Assembly: GCA_949775045.1 (NCBI GenBank)
Contig: OX459096.1
Location: 37,123,316-37,187,315 of the forward strand
From: Metridium senile
Taxonomy: Eukaryota; Cnidaria; Anthozoa; Actiniaria; Metridiidae
DNA length: 64,000 nt
Direction of reading: 5' to 3'
A model generated the notes under the pieces. The model saw only the letters and a program-made list of their open reading frames with translations, ran no database searches and was not told the DNA's origin. Positions 54,601 to 57,600 of the stretch are shown piece by piece. Position 1 is the stretch's first letter; each line of letters starts with the position of its first letter. The translations under genes and the position numbers were made by a program.

Positions 54601-57600
54601 AAAATTCCTCCGCAGGCATCTCTTATATCTCTTTTCATCGGGCTTCCTGTGGTGAGGAGAAAAAACGAGCAGGGGAGGGGGAGAGATTCTTTTTTCTCGC
54701 CTAACTAGCGCCTAATCCCTCTCTAGTAGCAGCACAGGAAACCCAAACCCGAATTATATATTAGATCACAGAGAAGCCTGTGGAGGAGACTAAATTTTAT
54801 CGACAATAATATTTTCAGGCGTTACATTATTATTTTGACATCCGATGATTTTCTCGATTAAGGTGACTGGCTACTTTTGGAAATAATGTTAAATTTTTCT
54901 TTAAACTACGATTCATTAACGTGAAATTTAATGCTGATTACAAATAGAAAAAGAAAAATAGTCTCGTTTTCGAGATGATCAGGATATAGTGGATGCCTAC
55001 GCGCGAGATTTTAAGCAAAATTTGCGCCAACGGGAGTGATATGAAAAAAATTAAATCACAACTCATAACAAAATATTTATTTTCATAATATATCAAGCAC
55101 AAATGCCGGCTAGGGGATCATTCTACAATACAACAGGGATGTTTTTGAATAAAAGACAAAAAATACCTTGATCCGTCATATTTTGCCTCTTAGTCCTATC
55201 AAAACTCGCATGAAGTAGGACAAAAACTCAATTTTTTCAAATTTTTTTTTTTCAATTTTAAAAGCGTTTAAAAAGTGTAGAGTCCCGTGACAAATTCTAG
55301 TTTTGCCCTGTTGAAGCTCGAGCCCGCAATGCGCTCGCGAACAAAAACCGCTGAATAAAATACAAAATTTTATTTAGCAACCATGCACGTTTCGTACTTC
55401 AACAGGCCAAATCTCGCATTTTGCAAGGGACTAAACATCTACGTTACACCATTTTTTTTTTTAAAGAATTTCACCAGCATTCAGCATTAATCCACTGGAT
55501 AAAGTACCGTCGATACACGACTTTTCCTCGCAACATTCAGCTATGATTCTATCAAAAAAAGCTTACCTTTATAACGCATCCAGAAACTCATACCAATTCT
55601 GCCAGGGGAACCACAATCGGCTGGATCAAGCGTTGCTATGCATCCAATTTTGGTTTGAACGCCAATAAAGTTAGGTGATCCTGTGCTCACTAGAGGCGAA
55701 TTTGGCTGATCGTATCTTGCTTGCCACTGTGATAAATACAGGACTTCCCCCTTATTTGTCACGTTTTCAGTTATTATACGGTTCATCGCAGATAATGCTG
55801 TTGAATTGAATTACAAACTGTTAGACAAACTAGTGATTTCATATTGTTGTACTGCATAACTGTGTTGCCTTCATGAGTTACTATTCTGATAGAAATTCAC
55901 AGGAAAGTTTGGAAGATCAATGCACTAACATGCCATTGAATGGCCAAAAAAAAAAGGGTGATTATTCATATTGTTGTTGAATTTTATGTTATTGAATTTA
56001 GAATTTCGACATTTTTTGGTATTTTGGGGGGTGCTGAAAAATATAATCTCATCGCTTTACGCGCTTTTTTCGTTTTATGATTTTGTGTGCCATCTCTTAG
56101 GCCCTGAAAAACGTCCTGTGACACGCCCTTTTTAAAGGACTACCGGTGTCTTTTATGGGTTATATTCCCGACGAGCCTACCCGATACATGTACCCTCCCC
56201 CCCCCCCCCCCCCTCCCCTCTCCCGGCGGGTTTACTATTCTGATAGAAATTTATATGGGAAGTCACTGTTAGCACTCACATGCACTGAATGGAGAGAAAA
56301 ACTAGTGATTTCATATTGTACAATGTACTATACATTGATTAGGCAAGTCAGCATTTAAAAACTGCAATTAAAGGTGGTCGCAATTCTCGTTTTTTGCTAG
56401 TAGTTATGTAGGGGCCGCACGTACCCGTTTTTTCATGACTAATCCATGAGTAATGAGTAATCCATGAGTAAATCATGAGTACAATAGACTGTGACGTAAT
56501 GGTGAAATTCATGAGAACAATAGACTATAACGTTCATGAGTACAATGGTGGAAGTTATGAATACAGTAGACTGTGACTTAATGGTGAAAGTCGTGAGCAC
56601 AATGGACTGTGATTTATGGTATAAATACGAAACCGCTAATTTGCTATAGCTATATAGGTGCTCTATTATAACTAAACTTCACCAAAGTTAAGAAAATTAC
56701 TCTATTAGTAAACAGCGCAGAAATGATGTTAAGAAGTGGCCGATCGAGTTCTTAAACGAAAAGTTTTGCGGAGAACATTTGACAATCTTCCAAAGAAAAT
56801 AATCAATTTAAAGCTAGATGAAAAAAGGAACGATGCCAAAATTCTTGAGGAGCTAAAGCTTTTTTTCCGATCTTTGTTTTATCACTTTTTTAAGGAAATC
56901 GGTAACAAGGAAAGGATAGATCACATCGAACGGACAAAAGGTAGAAAGGCAACTCTGGTTGAATTGCTAAGTTGGGAAGCTGACAAAATGTTTTGGCTCG
57001 GAAGTTTTGAAAAGGTCTGGCTTCGCCTTCAAAGCAAAATACCGCCACCGACATTATTAAAAGCATTTGATGGATTCATGAAGGACGAGCACAGCCGCCA
57101 GGCAACAGATGACGAATATCAAAAGCTAAAATTATTGCTGAGAGGCTATCTCATTGAAATGTACACTGCAAGCAACTGTACCAAAATATTGCAGATGATG
57201 GAAGAACAAAACGATACAAGAAACCATAGTTACAAAAACGTGTACATTCAAGAATTAGCAAGGATCTTGGCATCAGAAGCAATCAATCCTCTTTTCAACA
57301 ATCGATTTCATTTCGACACCTCTTGGTGGGATACATATTGTCCGTTCGATGTGATCTATCCTTTCCTTGTTTCCGATTCCTTTAAACAGTGATAAAACAA
57401 AGATCGGAAAAAAAGCTTTAGCTCCTCAAGAATTTCGGCATCATTCCTTTTTTCATCTAGCTTTAAATTGATTATTTTCTTTGGAAGATTGTCAAATGTT
57501 CTCCGCGAAACTTTTCGTTTGAATTTCACAACTTTAAGAACTCGGCCACTTCTTAACATCATTTCTGCGCTGTTTACTAATAGAGTAATTTTCTTAACTT

